DNA from: Lagopus muta
Lineage: Eukaryota > Chordata > Aves > Galliformes > Phasianidae
Length of the DNA stretch: 64,000 bases
NCBI RefSeq assembly: GCF_023343835.1
Contig: NC_064443.1
Location: forward strand, 9,176,001 to 9,240,000
Reading direction: 5' to 3'
The position numbers were made by a program, and so were the translations under genes. A model generated the notes under the pieces. That model was not told the origin of the DNA. It did no database searches and saw nothing but the letters and a program-made list of their open reading frames with translations. Every line of letters starts with the position of its first letter. The stretch's first letter is position 1. This document shows, one piece after another, positions 24,071 through 35,959 of this stretch.

Positions 24071-26109
24071 GATCCCTTCACTCTCATGTGCCCCCAGCAC
24101 TGAGCTGGGCTCTGCAGCCGTCAGAGCCTTTTGTGGGGTCACCAAATGAGTTTTTCTCCTACAAGGTTTTGTCTCCTAGGCTGACTTCTGCTTCTCTCAC
24201 TGTCTCTTTTCTCCCTTCCTCCCTCCTCTTATCCCCAGCTACTTAAATCCCCTTGCTGCTGTTTCTTGCTTTTCTTCTCCATAACAGGAACCCCTAAAGA
24301 CAACAGCTATGCAGAGGCTTTTGCAGCTGTATTTTTGGCCTGAAGGTGGTTCTTGCCAAGAAGAGTGACGATAGACAAAACAGGGACCAGTAGAGAAGAG
24401 TGAGCATGAGACCACCCAACTCTCCAACAAAGTACCCCAATACAGAGCAGCATCATCCACCACAAAGCCAAAGGTCCATATTCAGCCTCCAGTTATGCTC
24501 TGCAGCCCCCTGATCTGGCAGCAGCTCCATGGCCCCACTCCTGATCACTCAGCACCCCAGGGCTGCAAAGCTATTGTCAGATATTTGAATCAAGATACAA
24601 GAACTGAATATTTCCGTCCCTTCTCCTCCCTCCCTGGCCAGCCTGGCTCTCTTCTGATGGAGCGTGCAACAAAATCACAATCACATGTTTGCAGCAGTAG
24701 GAGGCCATTGGCATGGAAGCGGCTGTGATGTCACTACAAACATTTCCACCCTATCCTATTTCTCCAGAACAGTCTCCGTTTTTATGACCCCATCCTGAGA
24801 TCTGCAGGAAATCAAATTGTCCTGATGCTATTTTGAGCACTGGTGTCATGGCATCAATATATAATGATGCGGTGTCAAGCTGGAGAGGCTCGAGCGCGCT
24901 GCGGCGGTGTCACAGCCGGTTTGTTTTGTGCAGCTCCACGAGCCTGGATTGCAGCCCTGCAGATGCCAGGCTCGTGCTGGGACCGCTGGGGACATGCACG
25001 CCATGCTGATGGGATGGGCTCTGCGGGCAGGATGTAGAGCAGCGCTGACTCTCAGCCCTCTTGCAATTATTGGGGATCAGCAACTCAGGCACAGCAGTGC
25101 CGTGGGGCAGAGTGGTTCCTACAGGTGCCAGCCAGTGTGGTTGCAAAGTATTTGTGCAGGGCAATGGGGGATGGACAAGGGAAAGAGATTTGAGGGCAGA
25201 CATTCACTAGCAAGGTAAGCCCAGGGCAAGAAGTCCAGCCATTTGGGTGGTGGCTGTCTGACCAATGCAAGAAGCAATGCCCAGCTTCCACAAACTCTAA
25301 TCTAGGATTAACTTCTAAACAAAACGGAACTTAGGTTGAACATCCCCTGAGATTCAGTAAGAGGTTTAGATCTCATTCTGCTCGTAAAACTCTTCTCCCA
25401 TACTCTCCAGCAACATGTGAGGCCCTCCAGGCTGGAGCACTCCCCTGAGCCTGCATCTCATAGGGAAGGATCCGGCCCTGAGATATCTCCTGGCAATTTA
25501 GGTGCAGCAGCATCTCTACCTGACTTATCTCCTACACCCAAATCTTATCTGCTCCCCAACGAACATCAGATGTAATACAAGGCATACACAAAATGTTCCT
25601 GAATTGAGCTCTCCAGCAGAAGCAACATCTGCAGCAAAATTTTATCTGTTGGCCAGAAGGCTTATCCTGGAAGAACTTGAGACAGCCTGCAGAGTCCCCT
25701 GAAGCACAGCAGGAAAAGGCACTGGTTGGACTGAAAAAGCAGTGGGCGGGATGTGGTGGTGGCCCAGAGCTCCTAGCAAGCAGGAGTGCACGGAGTACTT
25801 ATCAGGAAGAAGTGGGAAGACCTCAATTACTTCTCTTGACAGGATAGTCCCATATATGCAGAGATGCTGCAGATCAGAAGGGCACAGATTTGAATCCTAC
25901 GTTAAGATCAGAGCTCTTCCAGGAGATGCATCTTTTGCTCATGTGTAGTTGCTCTCCACAGTACCAGAAAATGTGCATGCTGCAACCCCAGAAAGAAAAA
26001 GCACTTTGTTTCTGATGAAACTCCTCCAAGACTGGATGTGGCCCTTTATTTACCTTTAGTCATTACTACTGAACTCCCTTCCTCCACAAGAGCCAGCACT
26101 GAGACCAGA

Positions 26110-26310
26110 CAACTGCTTTCTAAACTCCTGCGTGGGTAATTGGAGATAGCAGCCCGGCGACTCACGGCCCGAGACACCACGTCAGTTCCCACGAAATGGC
26201 TGGGCCATTAGTCATCTCCTCTCTGCAGCTTTCATTTTCAAGCCCTCCTTTATCTTTGGCTATGATTAGCACTCAATTGCGTTCACCTTTGGTCACCCTC
26301 CAGAAGGCAC
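26110..26310. promoter_or_regulatory. Candidate conserved non-coding element
   Basis: Complex sequence containing GGGTAATTGGAGATAGCAGC, CGGCGACTCACGGCCCGAGA and GGCTATGATTAGCACTCAAT, with retained CpGs and homeodomain-type ATTA cores. No frame, no repeat. Inferred regulatory from composition only. Confidence 0.3.
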
Positions 26311-27235
26311 CAGGCAAAAGAGCTCACGGGTCTTGAATACCACCCACTTCTGAAGCGTTCAAGAAAGTTCCTTACTGTTTGACTCTGGTATCTGCTTTCC
26401 CATCTTCCATGGAGCTATGCCCTGTAACTTTCTCTTCGTGGCTGGCAACAGCTTTGCACCCTTCCTTCCCCAGGCTCAGACCTCCCTGGTGCCATTTCAG
26501 ACAGCTCCTCACTTTCCCATGCCCTTGATCACTCAACATCTTGGCTCGCTGATGCCATCCGCCCTCTCCAGCTGCTCCACTTCCCCGTGTTATCCTGAAT
26601 TCCCCTCGCCTCCCTCCTCCACTGCCCTCCAGGAGCTGCTTGCTAATGCTTTTCTCCCCACTTGGGATGCCGCACCCCATTAATAAATAGTTGCTCCAGT
26701 GGCTCAGCTGAGAATCCGGCCTGTCCCCACCACCCATGACAGGAGGAAAATTCTCAACAGTGTTTAAACAGCGACAGGATTAGGCCCAGCAGCTCCGGTG
26801 ACATCAATGTTACAGAGACAAACACACTGCTGTGGTCAGAGTGAGGAGCCCATATGGGGTGATAACATTAAAAAAAAAAAAAAAAAAAATCTTATACATT
26901 TTTTTAAAGTTTTATTATTCCCTCTCTTGTGGTTCCTTCTGCTCCCGGAATGAACGGGGGGTTTTATTGCTGGGGTTAAAAAACACGAATTTGCATTACA
27001 TCCTGGCTCCCGCTGTAATACTTCAGTCTTGTTTCTCTCTCGTCCCCTCTCCAGAACAACTGATGCTATCACAGCCTGATTTAATTTCAAAGACGGATTG
27101 TGATTTGGCAGTCGGGGGAAAAAAAAAAAAGCCAAGCTAATCAAAAGTCACCATCTGCTGCGTTGCCATGGGGATATTCCTCCCCAATAAATGTGCTCTT
27201 TGCCAAAATCACAGATAACAGCACTATAAAGGGTG

Positions 27236-27480
27236 GGAGGTGGAGGGGGGGAATCAAAGAAAGAAGTTCCGACACTAGGGGGGAAAAGCGAAAGAGAGAG
27301 GAAGGAGGGAAAAACAAGGGACAGAAGAAGTCGGAGAGAAAGGAGGATGGACTACTGAGAGAAAACGACAAATGGACCAACTAGGGAGAAGGAGGAGGAA
27401 AGCAGGAACTCACCAGCATCAGGGTGACAAAGTGGTGGAGGGAGACAGACAAGTGGAAATGGGGAAGGAGAAGAAACACC
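27236..27480 (+). repeat. Purine-rich (GGA/GAA) low-complexity tract
   Basis: About 245 bases of overwhelmingly purine sequence on the plus strand, made of irregular GGAGG, GAAAGAG and GGGGAAAA units rather than an exact tandem repeat. Such strand asymmetry can form triplex or other non-B structures. Open frames across it encode Lys/Arg/Glu-rich peptides that are compositional artefacts. Confidence 0.7.
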
Positions 27481-28221
27481 TCGAGACACTGTGCTGCGTA
27501 AGATGCCCACGCTGGGCACCGGGCAAGGCTGCTACCCAGAGAGAAATGGGGTCACCTAACCTGGAATGAGTAAAAGCTGTCAGATTTCAGGTCGCAATGT
27601 GCTGGCTGCCCCCTGACCCTGTTTAGAGCCTGCATGTGTGTGTTGAATGCCCCTATTAACCCCCAGCAGCTAACGGAGATATGGGAGACGTCCTGCTCTC
27701 CTCCCCAGCCTAAGCGGGAGCTAAGCAAAGGGGTCACTTAGCACCCAGCAAGGAGGATGGGATGAATTATTCACTACAGTGGCATCACCGGTCTTTTTCT
27801 TCTCCCCTACTGGAGGATAAACCCAGAACAGATCACAGGTTGTGTGAATTCTTTGCTAAAAAAAAAAAAAAAAAAGCAAATGGAATGACTTCTGCATGAA
27901 CTTGTTTTGCAATTCAGCTCCAGAGCTGATAAGAAACGGTCGCTGTGTGTTAACTGTAGGAGCACAACACCACGCTGCCCATCTCCAACAGGAAAAATTT
28001 ATGATCGGCTCTTCCCTCTGCTCCCACCTCCTCCTCACTTCAAGAGGTAGTGTAACAATCACACGCCTCAAAAACTGCATTGGATGTTTGTGTAAGCACT
28101 TCAGAGCACTGGGGTCACGTGTGCATCCTTCTCTGCAAAACTGTGTAAATGTTTTCTTTTGAAGGAAAGTAAAGAACCTGACATTGCATGATTCCAGGAA
28201 CTGGGGTTTGAGAGTATACAC

Positions 28222-28350
28222 TATAGAATCATAGAATCATCCAGGTCAGAAAAGACCACTAAGATCATCCATTAACCCAACCCCACTGTGCCCACTAAAG
28301 CATGTCACTCAGAGCACATGTCCCACATGAGCATCAACGCTTGTTGAACC
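28222..28350 (-). repeat. CR1 LINE fragment, minus orientation
   Basis: A clear CR1 end. ATAGAATCATAGAATCATCC is the reverse complement of the terminal 8-bp repeat, followed by CAGAAAAGACCACTAAGATC, CCAACCCCACTGTGCCCACT and AAGCATGTCACTCAGAGCAC. The tail repeat is well kept, so this copy is fairly young. Confidence 0.9.
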
Positions 28351-30289
28351 TACATGCATGGAAAGAAGTGGGGAGTTGGGGTGAGTTCATTTAAAAAATA
28401 GAATGGGAGCTGTTAAGTACTATTTTTCAGAGTGGATTACTGAAGACTAAAGTCATTGGGTCTTCTGAGCTCAGGTGGCCTCGCCTGTGTGAACGGAGAC
28501 AGCAGCATTGTCACTGCACTAGACCCAGTCCTCCCTAACGCCCCTGTTTCCAGGAGCCCTTAAACACCTCTCTCAAAGATGCAACATCTGGGCAAGCAGA
28601 GATGACAAACAGTAACAAGGTTGCCCCAGACTCTGTGCCTTCCCTCCATTGGTGTGGTGGTACTCACCCAGGGTGGTGCTACCAGATCTCAAACCTCTTT
28701 GTCCTTGTGTTCTCCATGGGTGCAGGATCATGCCCCTGGGGTTGTCCTCCATGTGGGATGGCTCTATTGCTCGGGACAAAGATAGGTCCAGACACGTCAC
28801 TCTCCCCAGAAGGTTCCCTGTGCAGGAAAAATAGAAGAAATTAAATGAAAGAACTTTAAAGACAGAAGAGAGAAGATAATAGTTTGAGAACTGGGGAATT
28901 TGGATTAAAACAAACATACACAAAACCAAGTGAAATAAAAGGGAAAAACTCAAGTAATGCAAATGGGAGAAGGAAGAAATCCCTCAAGAACAGTGAGAGA
29001 CAGGCAGGAAATGGAGCAAAACTTCTGAATGGCATAAGCATCAGTTGCACAAACACCCCACAGTAAATTGGATGGGAGAACCGAATGGCAGATTGATGGA
29101 GCTAAGAAAGCCTCTGGGAGGAATATCCCTTTGAAAGCAACCTGAGAGATGAAAAGCTGGAACCCAGCTCCACTGCACGAGGGCTTGGTCCCAGATCAGC
29201 TCCTTGGAGTGACAGGAGCAATGGGGATAAAGACACCAGCACAGCAAAGGGCTAAACCAAGCAGAACAGCAAGAACAGCCCTCATCTCCTGCCTCCCCAC
29301 TTCTCTCTTTGCAGTGCAGGAGGGAGGGTGTCTTCAGCAAGAGGAGTGACAAAAATGAGGAAGCAATGGAGATTTGTTTAAAATTAGCAAATTTTGTTAA
29401 ACAAAATATTTTCCTATTCAGCCAGCCTCTCACTACTTTTCCTCACCCCCACCCCGCCCCTAAATTAAACAGCAAATTATACTTATCAAAGAAGAGAAGG
29501 TAAAGAGAAATCTGAAAGGCTGTGAGAAACCTTTAATTATTAGTATAGTGGCATGAAAAGCTGTTGAGCCCCTTAGAAACGTACATGGCCAATTATCAAA
29601 AAATATAAGAGATGCAGAAAGAAAGGTTTGTCTAATAAGTATGAATCGCAGGGCCATTTAGAACATCAGTGTTAAAGCATTAGAGTTAAATGGAAAAGTA
29701 AAAAGGGGCTGATGGTTTTAACTATTTCACAGGAGGACAAGAGGTTGATACTGATAAGACAAGCAGTATAGTGAAGTTAATTATCTGTGGCCCTTGGTGC
29801 ACAAAGCTTTTTGAGCTGGTGATTAATAGAGATAAACCATTCAAACTCCACATTTCTAAGGTGAATGAAGATGGCAGAGGAACCGCACAGCCCCAGCATA
29901 CTAACTAACCTGCAGCAATGGAGGGTGCTGGTGGCTTCATTGCACCCCATCAGCTCCTATCCACCAGCAGCAGGGATGGCTGAAAGACATGGAGAAGGGG
30001 TGACCCAGCATCACCAGCACCTCTGGGTCTTCACACTGTTGGAGGTGTTGGGGGCAGCTCCCCCTTAATTAGTAAAAAAGAAAATACATTATGTTCTAGT
30101 GTTAGTTCTCAGAGTAAAGTAACCTGGGGGAGGAAACATCTGCAAGTATTTTATACCACGTTGATCAATGCCTATGTGAACTCCTTCCTGCACTGCATTA
30201 ACCATTGGCCTCAGGCCTCCTTGCTGCTAGGTATGTGCAGAGGATCTCACCTTTATCTTCTCATCCCACTGCTCAACTCAGGTAGAGGC
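28351..30289. other. Non-coding stretch with one regulatory-looking block
   Basis: No gene supported. 29480-29860 is AT-mosaic sequence (CCTTTAATTATTAGTATAGT; GTGAAGTTAATTATCTGTGG; GTGATTAATAGAGATAAACC) of the conserved-enhancer type. 28400-29450 shows only unique sequence with chance frames. Confidence 0.4.
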
Positions 30290-30412
30290 ATGGCACATCC
30301 CTGGATCAGGGCTAATGGTTTGGGACACGGTTTAGTGAGCAATATAGGTGGAAGACGGACAGTTGGATTGGATGATCTTAGTGGTCTTTTCCAACTTTGA
30401 TGATTCTATGAC
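30290..30412 (+). repeat. CR1 LINE fragment, plus orientation
   Basis: GGGACACGGTTTAGTGAGCA, then GGATTGGATGATCTTAGTGG, then TCTTTTCCAACTTTGATGAT and TCTATGA are the last 120 bases of a CR1 element in sense orientation, ending in its tail word. Confidence 0.9.
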
Positions 30413-30741
30413 TCCAGAACTCACTGTGATAGATGGGTGGTGAAGGGTTAAAAGTGCTCAAAGAAAGCCCATGTCCTAGACATGAATTTTGTTTTACAAT
30501 CACAGAGTACCGGCACAGATAATGGGAATAAATTAAGTGGTCTGGTGCTTTTGTGGGAGCTGGGAAGCAAAGATGTGAATGCAGAAGGATTGACTCAGCC
30601 CTTCATCTTTCTGAGACAGATTAATCAGGCACCATAAGGTTTATCATGCTCAAGTTGGACAGATAATACCTGAAAAATGGAAGGCTTGGATGGACAATCA
30701 AGAGGGACAGATCCTGATCTTACAAGACCTCCAGACCGAAG

Positions 30742-30907
30742 CTATTTAGAGGTGCTGCCAATATGAGTTCTAACCTCCACTCCAGAATTTGGATCAGACG
30801 TTTCTTCAAAACTTCTGGAACTGAAGAATTCCCCAACAACATCTGATGCTTCCTGCTGCTCCTGCTGGATGTTGCGAGTGCTGGGTGTCCTCTTCCAATG
30901 TTTCTGT
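30742..30907 (-). other. Candidate terminal exon of an unknown minus-strand transcript
   Basis: On the minus strand an acceptor (GGTTGGGCTCTAG) is followed by a frame running to TAG at 30742. The peptide begins QKHWKRTPSTRNIQQEQQEA and ends GVEVRTHIGSTSK. It is polar, with the character of a cytoplasmic tail. The phase fits joining to the candidate exon at 31065-31120. A donor-like GTAAGA just downstream (30718-30723) would instead make it a 184-base internal exon that is open in another frame. No AATAAA was seen close downstream. Product unrecognised; it may be non-coding. Confidence 0.2.
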
Positions 30908-31064
30908 CTAGAGCCCAACCAGAACAATGAATTTCAGAGACAGCAATGAAAATTAAAGAAATAAAAAAAATGGACTCAACTTCTGAGCTTCACAAATGAT
31001 TTGGTGCTTAGGTTTGCAGTTCAACTTGAATTTTAGGATGACTTTGGGGTTGGCTGTTACTTAC

Positions 31065-31120
31065 TCCAAAACGGTTCCCTTGTCCTTGATAAGTTTGGAA
31101 AGGCATCTCAACTTCAGCAT
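31065..31120 (-). other. Candidate short exon of an unknown minus-strand transcript
   Basis: The 56-base block is bounded by a very good acceptor (TTCTTTTGTTTGCAG) and a strong donor (GTAAGTAAC) on the minus strand. In the frame that joins to 30742-30907 it reads MLKLRCLSKLIKDKGTVL. In another frame it reads AEVEMPFQTYQGQGNRFG. The splice signals are better evidence than either peptide. I do not recognise the protein. Confidence 0.22.
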
Positions 31121-32894
31121 CTGCAAACAAAAGAATCTTATATTTTTGGCCAAACTAAATTGAATAAATTTTGTGTTTGTTAATTGCATCCAGGCCAACC
31201 AAGTATGGGGCCAAGTTTCAGCCCAGTGGGATTTGCACATGGCCTGGATACAAGCTATTGTAAATGGGGATCCCTGAAGGAAAAGCTGACAGATGGTGAT
31301 TCTAAAAATGTTTGTCAGAGCCAGCCTTTGTGACACATAAAACCCATAGCCAAGGGGGTCCCTGAGTTTGGAGATGGTTCTGAACTGCATGTAAGGCTGG
31401 GGACGTTTGTTGGTACTGGTGGAATTTACTGGACTGCTCTCATTGTTGGCCAAACCCATTTCTGTTAAATCCATACTCTCTAAGATCCACTCATTTGGAT
31501 GAAACAAAAACTGGATCCATGCTGCACCTGGTTTTCCAAATGTATATTCCAAAACCACTCTGATTTCCATGTTATAGAGTGGGGCCAAAGATGAACACAG
31601 TTTATGCAAGCTACATGGAAATGCTCCTCAACCATTCCTACAAGTAGCGTTCCAATTTTGTGCCTCAGTATTCCAGTGATGGGATCAACACCAAGACGCA
31701 TTGGCCCACCTCCTTATTAGTACCATTTTCTTCTAACTGAATGGTTGCATTTGAAATCTGGACTGGGAAAGGTCTCATGATACAGCACTAATGCTTCCTT
31801 CCCAGCCAAGAAAAGAGCAGCTTTCTAAAAAAAAAGTATTTCTGCATCACATTCCTCATCTCTATAACTCTAACCAAACTGCTAGACAAGCCCAGACATC
31901 CTGTTAGCCCCACCAACAACCGGACTAATCATTTGGATCAAATTATTTAGTTAATGAATTTTGTTTTCACCCTGCAAACAGCTAGTAAGGACTTTGCAAT
32001 GGCTTTGGAAATCTTTTTTTTTTTTTTAATTTTCTGCAACTAATTTTTGTTACTGGCATCACTCATTGCAGCATTTGTCATCTGAAAAACAGGAATTACA
32101 TCTTTCATCTAGCTTTAAATGAGTGTACCTGTCAGATGACTGTGTATACCTTGTTAGTCGATCAAAATTTTAGAGAAAGACACTAAAGGAAGCTTGAAAC
32201 TGACCCCTAACCCAACCATTTTCTACCATTAGTTGCACATATCTGTTGCCAGCCGTATTCCCATATATACTCATCTGTATGTGTGCCAGGAAATTCATGG
32301 AAAGTCAATACAAACAGGAAACAGGCAGAGCAAACACATTTACCATAAGTTCATGTCAGATGGTTATTCCATGAAAATGCACGTTACATCTCTTACATCC
32401 CCATAACTGTAAAACAGAAAATACAAGAAACAAGAACTTACCTGAAAGATCCCCTCCACAGCAGTAAAAAAGCAAGGTTCACAAAATATTTCAGACAGTA
32501 AGATAAACTTTTTAAGGGAAAAAAAAAAATAAATACGAGAAATGGAACATTCAAATCTTTAAGCTCAAAGTCACATTAAACAAGAAAACAAATCTTTCTG
32601 TTAAATTTCTGATTTTGACATAAGGCTCTGTGTAATCCTTTGGTTGCTGTCACATTGTAAGACCTTGCAAAAAAACATATTTCCCAAAAATTACTTAGAA
32701 TTCATCTCGGGAGGGGAGATATTCTTTCTCCAAGTAAAATAAAAAGATTTTCTAGAAGCTTAAGTTTTATTTAAACTTTTTTTTTTTTTTTCTGCACAAG
32801 ACATCTACCTCAGAGTCTTTTACAAAGAATGCTGGATGTGTGCAGCCCTGCGGCAACGCTCACTGCTGAATTTGTGCCATGTGTGTTTGTGCAG
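31121..32894. other. Unexplained open region, then AT-rich unique sequence
   Basis: Minus-strand frames stay open over most of 31700-31061 (see findings). 31800-32890 is AT-rich unique sequence with T or A runs near 32018, 32520 and 32780. A donor-like TTTCAG|GTAAGTTC lies on the minus strand near 32443-32450 without a clear matching acceptor. Confidence 0.35.
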
Positions 32895-33025
32895 GATCCG
32901 ACCCTGCAGAAGAGAAGGACACCCCCAAGTTCAAGGAGATGCATTTAGACCAGAGCATTTTATTTGAAGCAAGGATTAATAAACACCATGATTTCGGCGG
33001 ATTGGAAATGAAAATACTTGTAAAG
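32895..33025 (+). other. Candidate exon on the plus strand
   Basis: An acceptor-like TGTGTGTTTGTGCAG precedes, and a good donor (GTAAAG|GTAATAGG) follows, a 131-base block that is open in one frame: SDPAEEKDTPKFKEMHLDQS followed by ILFEARINKHHDFGGLEMKI. The mix of charged and hydrophobic residues is protein-like, but no family is recognised and no partner exon is assigned. It could equally be a conserved non-coding element. Confidence 0.18.
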
Positions 33026-35349
33026 GTAATAGGAAAGTGCTGGATGGAGCATCCAGCAGAGCCATTCTGCCCCAAATACCAAAGAGATTTTTATCAAGGA
33101 TAACACAAGCCCTCCAAAAAAATCCAGTGTTGCAAGTTTGTTCCTATCTAGCTGACTGCCCGGTTATGCCCTGCGGGAAGGACACAGCTCCTGAGCAAAC
33201 TCTTGCCTCACCTATCATTTTTTGGTGGGCTTGACTTGATCACACTATTGCAAAGGTCATTTATTAGCTCTTCTCCTTGCCCCAAGTACTTGCTCTGTTA
33301 TGGCTGATGGCACTCCCCAGGCAGCCATGAAAAACATCCCAATCACCTTATGCCCCATTATGGGAAGGTCTTGCACTTCCACTGCCATATCTGGAGAGGA
33401 AATGATGTAACACAGTGGTGATGTTTCCACGAAGATAAAGCGTTGAGTAAGGTATACTAAGGCTGCTTCATGTTTCTGCTGTTTATCTCCCCTGCTAGCC
33501 ATTCGTTAGGAATTTATGCATGGTCTTTAGTCACTGTTGACTCACCTTCTCTCAGCTGCCTTTAATCACTCTTCCTACAGCACAAGAAAGGTGAAGCTCC
33601 ACTTGCAATGAGAGCAAACCTGGTTAGGAGAGCAAACTGGTTAGAAAAATTCTGCTGTGCCACCAGGTTCATCCTCCTCAGCAGGACTGTACACAACGGG
33701 ACAGCCTTCATCTCCTTCTCCCACCTCTATTTTCTAATGACTTGTTATAGTAGTACAGCAGGGCAGCATTATGCAACAGGGGCTTTCCTGTTTTTCAAAA
33801 CAGGACAGTCCCTGTCCCGAGCTACTAAAGCAGCCTAGTGAAACCCTCCCTAGGTGTGCTCCTGCTACCATAAAACCCAATGGTTCAAAGGAGTGACTTG
33901 CACACCCGAAGGGCAGGATCCAAGCACCCTGCCTCACATCAGGCTCTGTGCCTGCCCAGCACCTTCTGGGATGAAAGGCTTTCGGAGAACAATTCGTAGA
34001 TGTTTTTAGAAGGGCCAGAATTATGGAATGTTGTAAATTAGCAAGCGAATAAAAGACACACAAAAAGCCCACTCTGCCACAAGGCCTTTGCAATGGATTT
34101 TTTTTTTCCGAGTTGTATTTTAGTGCAACTACTGATGATAACTCATTATAAAGCCCTAATAAATTTACTGAATGGCATTTTTTTTTAAACATAGAAATCA
34201 TGTAGCCATATGCTTAAATCCACTTCTCACATAAGTACATTTAGGCACGTACATGGCATTTCCAGACTGCAGGTCTGAATTCAGACATGACAAAATACGA
34301 ATGTGCATGTAACTGCAGAAAAGGATAGGCAGCTGGTAGGAAGAGGGAAGGTGGACATCAAACAGATTATACAGTCACTTCATGAAAACAGAGAGAATGA
34401 TGAATTTTTACATATGAAGGAAAAGAAAGTCACAGCTCACTGGGATGTTTTACTGAAAAGAATAAAGATCTGCCATTTCTAAACATACTTTTCCCCATCT
34501 CGATGGAGGTGAGCACAACTGTTACACTGGGCAGGTTATAAAACACACAGATTGGAAAGATGTGGATCGCAGCACGAATGGTTTTCAAGTTAATGGTGGG
34601 TTTCAGGTTATAATAGAGATTCACTTAGCTGCTATTTGGAAAAGAGTTGATGGGATCACTTGAAACTATAATGACAAACATTTGATTATTTCTGAAGTAC
34701 CTAAAGACAAATTATTTTTTGCTTCAGGTCTCCATTTTCTGTGATGACATTAGAATGATCAAATTTCTCGTATTTCACTGTTGCTAAAAACCAAAGCATC
34801 TTCTCAGTTTGTAATAAAGCTAATTTGCTTCTTGATGCAACACCATGAGCTTGCATCGAATCACACAGAATGGATGAATTTGATCATATCTGCACGGCAC
34901 TCCTTACCATTCCCTTTCTCACATGTTCTCATAAACACTGTTTTACCTACACGTATGCAAAGAACATACGCTTGCCTACCCAAACCAGGTAGGTGGCTGG
35001 TTGAATTCTAATAGGTTCTGCTTGCAAAGTTTTCCCATAAGATCAGGCAACGCATTTCAAAATAAGAGACAAAAGTAGAGACAAAGGAGAGAGAGAAAAA
35101 CCAGCGCTGCTGAATGTATATGGAGCCTGGACTACCTCATTTCTGTGTGTTGAAACTAATTTGTTGCATTATGTTTCTATCTCTTGCATGTCCACATTGC
35201 CACAAGGTCTTATTTTTACAAAACAGACCCATCATTCTTTCCCACAGGATGAAAACATGGTTAAATACTTGCTGTAAAAAAACCATTATGTGATGTGCTA
35301 GCCAAATGATACACTAATACTCCGACGTAAGTGCTTTTTTGGCAACTAC
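33026..35349. other. Non-coding stretch, weak exon-like piece near 34.5 kb
   Basis: No gene supported. On the minus strand, 34490-34618 reads NLYYNLKPTINLKTIRAAIH and continues hydrophobically to a donor-like GTATGT, but its upstream acceptor is poor. Otherwise unique AT-rich sequence with T runs at about 34104 and 34180. Confidence 0.35.
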
Positions 35350-35559
35350 TCAAAGGAGAAAAATCACATCGTTTTCAACCCCAGTGATGATAAGATTACA
35401 CAAAAGAAAGCAAAATATACAAAACGGGTTGATGATAAATATTGTACAATAAATGGAGAAGAAGCCGGTTTTCTTGCTGTCACACCCCTTGCAGTTTTCT
35501 GTAATTTTTCCATCACTTGAGGCAGCCACGCCAATTATTTCCATCGTATTGGGTGTCCC
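35350..35559 (-). other. Candidate terminal exon with a membrane-like segment
   Basis: A clean acceptor (pyrimidine-rich TTTTTTCTTTCAG) on the minus strand opens a frame starting GTPNTMEIIGVAASSDGKIT, then ENCKGCDSKKTGFF, then a roughly 35-residue hydrophobic stretch rich in Ile, Phe and Cys up to a TGA. It could be a C-terminal exon of a membrane protein. The AT-rich later half could also be 3' UTR or intron read through. No polyadenylation signal nearby; product unrecognised. Confidence 0.2.
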
Positions 35560-35959
35560 CTGAAAGAAAAAAAACCTGACAAAAATAAGGATTTGAAAGA
35601 TTCCTTTTCAGGAACTTCCTCCACCAACTATTTCCTCCTTTTCAAATGGGGCTTTCAGAAAGGAAGTGGTGGCCAGCAGTAACATTCCCCATGGGAGGGA
35701 CCCATCTTCCCTTCACATGTGGAGAAGCAAGAATATCCTCTTATGAGGCAAAGCAGGAAAAGAAATCATCCTTTCATTGGCGGTGTATTCCGACCGGATA
35801 GGTGTCTGGTGCTGTGTCCAAGATGGTACCTTCTGAAGAGTCATTTCCAATTGGCTTCAAGCCCCACATTGCAGACAGACAGTGTAGGGCCCACTGGCTT
35901 ATCCTCTATCCAACTTCTTTCAGTTGGAAACAAATCAAGTCATTAACAGAAAAAAAAAA

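Larger units (their letters stand above)
20739..28221. other. Non-coding stretch: purine-rich tract and regulatory-looking blocks
   Basis: No gene supported. Poly-A tracts lie at 23103-23120, 26870-26889 and 27858-27875. Regulatory-looking blocks lie at 23590-24070 and 26110-26310. 24870-25030 retains CpGs (CTCGAGCGCGCTGCGGCGG). 27236-27480 is strongly purine-biased. 20.8-23.5 and 25.0-26.1 kb show only unique sequence with chance open frames. Confidence 0.4.
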
